From contig SWDT01000003.1 of NCBI GenBank assembly GCA_009193035.1, positions 930,001 through 994,000 on the forward strand: 64,000 bases of DNA. Reading direction: 5' to 3'. The stretch's first letter is position 1; each line of letters starts with the position of its first letter. Both the position numbers and the translations under genes were made by a program. Positions 62,596-64,000 of this stretch are shown here, in pieces. The DNA is from Halicephalobus mephisto (taxonomy: Eukaryota; Nematoda; Chromadorea; Rhabditida; Panagrolaimidae). Below the pieces are notes generated by a model that ran no database searches, had not been told where the DNA came from, and worked only from the letters and a program-made list of their open reading frames with translations.

Positions 62596-62639
62596 TAAAA
62601 TTTTAAAGTTTTTTAAGAAATTTTGTTTTTTTAAAAACT

Positions 62640-63075
62640 TTTTAAATAAAAAAAATGTTTTTTGAATTTTTAAAAAATTTTTGATATTGATAAAAAAAAA
62701 TTATTTTATGAATTTTTGAAACATCATGAGAAAATAAAGTCTTAAAAAGAAAGTTCCTGAGAGATACGGTAGGTGTTTCATATTGTGTTTTTTGAATTTT
62801 AAAAAAATTTTCGATATTGATAAAAAAACAAATTATTTTATAAATGTTCAAAATACCATGAGAAAATAAGGTCCCAGAAAGAAAGTTCCTGAGAGATACG
62901 GTAATTGTTTCATGTTGTGTTCTTTGTGTGATGACAAATTTTCGATATTAATAAAAAAACAAATTATTTTATAAATGTTTAAAATGCCATGAGAAAATAA
63001 GGTCTTAAAAAGAAAGTTCCTGAGAGATACGGTAATTGTTTCATGTTGTGTTTTTTGTGTGATGACAAATTTCTA
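62640..63075. repeat. ~120-bp tandem repeat 3' of dymeclin
   Basis: Three units contain 'attttcgatattgataaaaaaaca', 'tgagaaaataaggtc' and 'gaaagttcctgagagatacggta' at about 62700, 62825 and 62945. The 'gaaagttcctga' phrase resembles the dispersed 'cgaaagtccctgaag' family. Confidence 0.85.
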
Positions 63076-63485
63076 AAATATAATAAACAGTCTGGGTATT
63101 TTGTGCTCTAGTCCTAGTGCTACAGTACGAACAGTTCTTTGAAACACATGACAAGATATCGCTAGATTACTGTTGTGGTTTTCTTATTTTTCATGTATAA
63201 GAAAATTTGATGTGTTTCCTTAATTGACTGGTTTTGTTCGAACTGCAACTCCCCGGTTTATGCGAGTAATGGAACGACAACAGCCTTTGATGATCCAGCT
63301 TTTTCGAATGACGTCATTGCCGTGTCAGTTGAGTCCCTGTGCCTCAGGGGCTTTCGTTCTGAGAGCCTTCTCGTTTCCTGCAACAGTATGAATCCTTGGG
63401 ATCTACTGTACTTGGTCATTTCGGCAGAAAGTTGATAGCCAGTCAGGGATCTAGTTCCTCGACTGGGAATCCAACTCAGGTCCTG
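63076..63485. other. Unique noncoding stretch
   Basis: Even base composition, with 'gtgcctcaggggctttcg' near 63340 from the dispersed repeat family. I see no exon, RNA gene or family resemblance. Confidence 0.4.
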
Positions 63486-63489
63486 TAAT

Positions 63490-63710
63490 TGCCAGTCACA
63501 TGCATTACCATCATACTATTACAGTATTATTACCGTACTGCTACCGTACTACCATCATACTACTACCGTACCATTACAGTATCCCATTACACTACTACAG
63601 TATTACTACCGTACTATTACAGTATTCCACTACACTATTACAGTGTTACAGTATACTACCATATTATTACAGTACTATTACAGTACTACCACCGTACTAC
63701 TGAGGAACGA
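63490..63710. repeat. TAC-based trinucleotide microsatellite
   Basis: Imperfect run of 'actattacagtattactaccgtact' in which TAC, ACT and AGT triplets alternate for about 215 bp. The two overlapping frames rich in Tyr and Thr are products of the microsatellite. Confidence 0.9.
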
Positions 63711-64000
63711 AATTAAAAAATACACTAAAATTTGCCTAAAAATTGTGATTATTGATTTTCTTTCTTTTTTCGCCAATAAAGTTGCCTAATTGGCAAGTTA
63801 CGGTGATCCAAAAAATTCAAAATTAAAATTAATTCGAAGGAAAAAATTCATAATGAAAAAATTTCAAAACAAATCTTTCTTTGTTCGTTTTTCCGTTAGC
63901 GTCACATGGGTTTTGTAAAAATACAATTTTGTGTAAAATTATGCGAATATTTAGTGATTATTAATTTCGTAATCGTCTCGGGAATTTTGAAAATCCCGCG
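63711..64000. other. Window end, A+T-rich noncoding
   Basis: Nothing recognisable. The last bases contain 'gtaatcgtctcgggaatttt', similar to the 'gtctcgacacgaa' phrases elsewhere in the window. Confidence 0.4.

Overview
ORGANISM. This is nuclear DNA of a nematode, most likely a rhabditid close to Caenorhabditis. Genes are split by introns with GTAAGT-type donors and TTTCAG or TTTTAG acceptors, and several start codons sit just behind an acceptor with no coding exon upstream, as expected for spliced-leader trans-splicing. A GMP synthetase gene (gmps-1) lies next to the actin-capping beta gene (cap-2), as I recall from C. elegans chromosome II. The noncoding DNA is very A+T rich and nearly filled with short-period tandem arrays. 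I see no rRNA, tRNA, CRISPR or protein-coding transposon. LAYOUT. 1-0.95 kb: copies of a dispersed repeat. 0.95-2.1 kb (+): C2H2 zinc-finger gene. 2.2-8.1 kb (-): single-pass membrane protein with a repetitive Asn/Pro-rich tail and a very long repeat-filled intron. 8.4-11.4 kb: tandem arrays. 11.6-16.5 kb (-): UBE3B/OXI-1-type HECT ubiquitin ligase, 8 exons. 17.6-21.0 kb (+): GMP synthase. 22.0-23.4 kb (+): F-actin capping protein beta. 23.7-26.6 kb (-): nuclear hormone receptor. 26.7-36.7 kb: 10 kb without a gene, holding tandem arrays, a TA-flanked MITE and a 1.6 kb inverted repeat. 36.7-39.6 kb (-): BTBD10-type BTB protein. 40.8-41.2 kb (+): probable small membrane protein. 41.2-52.7 kb: repeats, including an array of heat-shock-element-like motifs (46.9-48.1 kb) and arrays of a palindromic GTTGCGCGCAAC motif. 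52.9-56.3 kb (+): membrane-anchored PAN/Apple protein. 56.7-58.0 kb (-): CCM3/PDCD10. 58.65-62.6 kb (+): dymeclin. 62.6-64 kb: repeats. GENES TOGETHER. These are mostly unrelated conserved housekeeping and signalling genes: purine synthesis, actin capping, ubiquitin ligation, Golgi traffic, STRIPAK/GCKIII signalling, Akt-linked BTB protein and transcription factors. They do not form a pathway. Every multi-exon model given with high confidence was checked for reading phase across each junction, and predicted lengths match the families. WHAT STANDS OUT is in the noncoding DNA: perfect HSE-like motifs in a satellite, tandem duplication of a splice donor, near-identical repeat copies in opposite orientation inside introns of neighbouring genes, and a hairpin-forming long inverted repeat.
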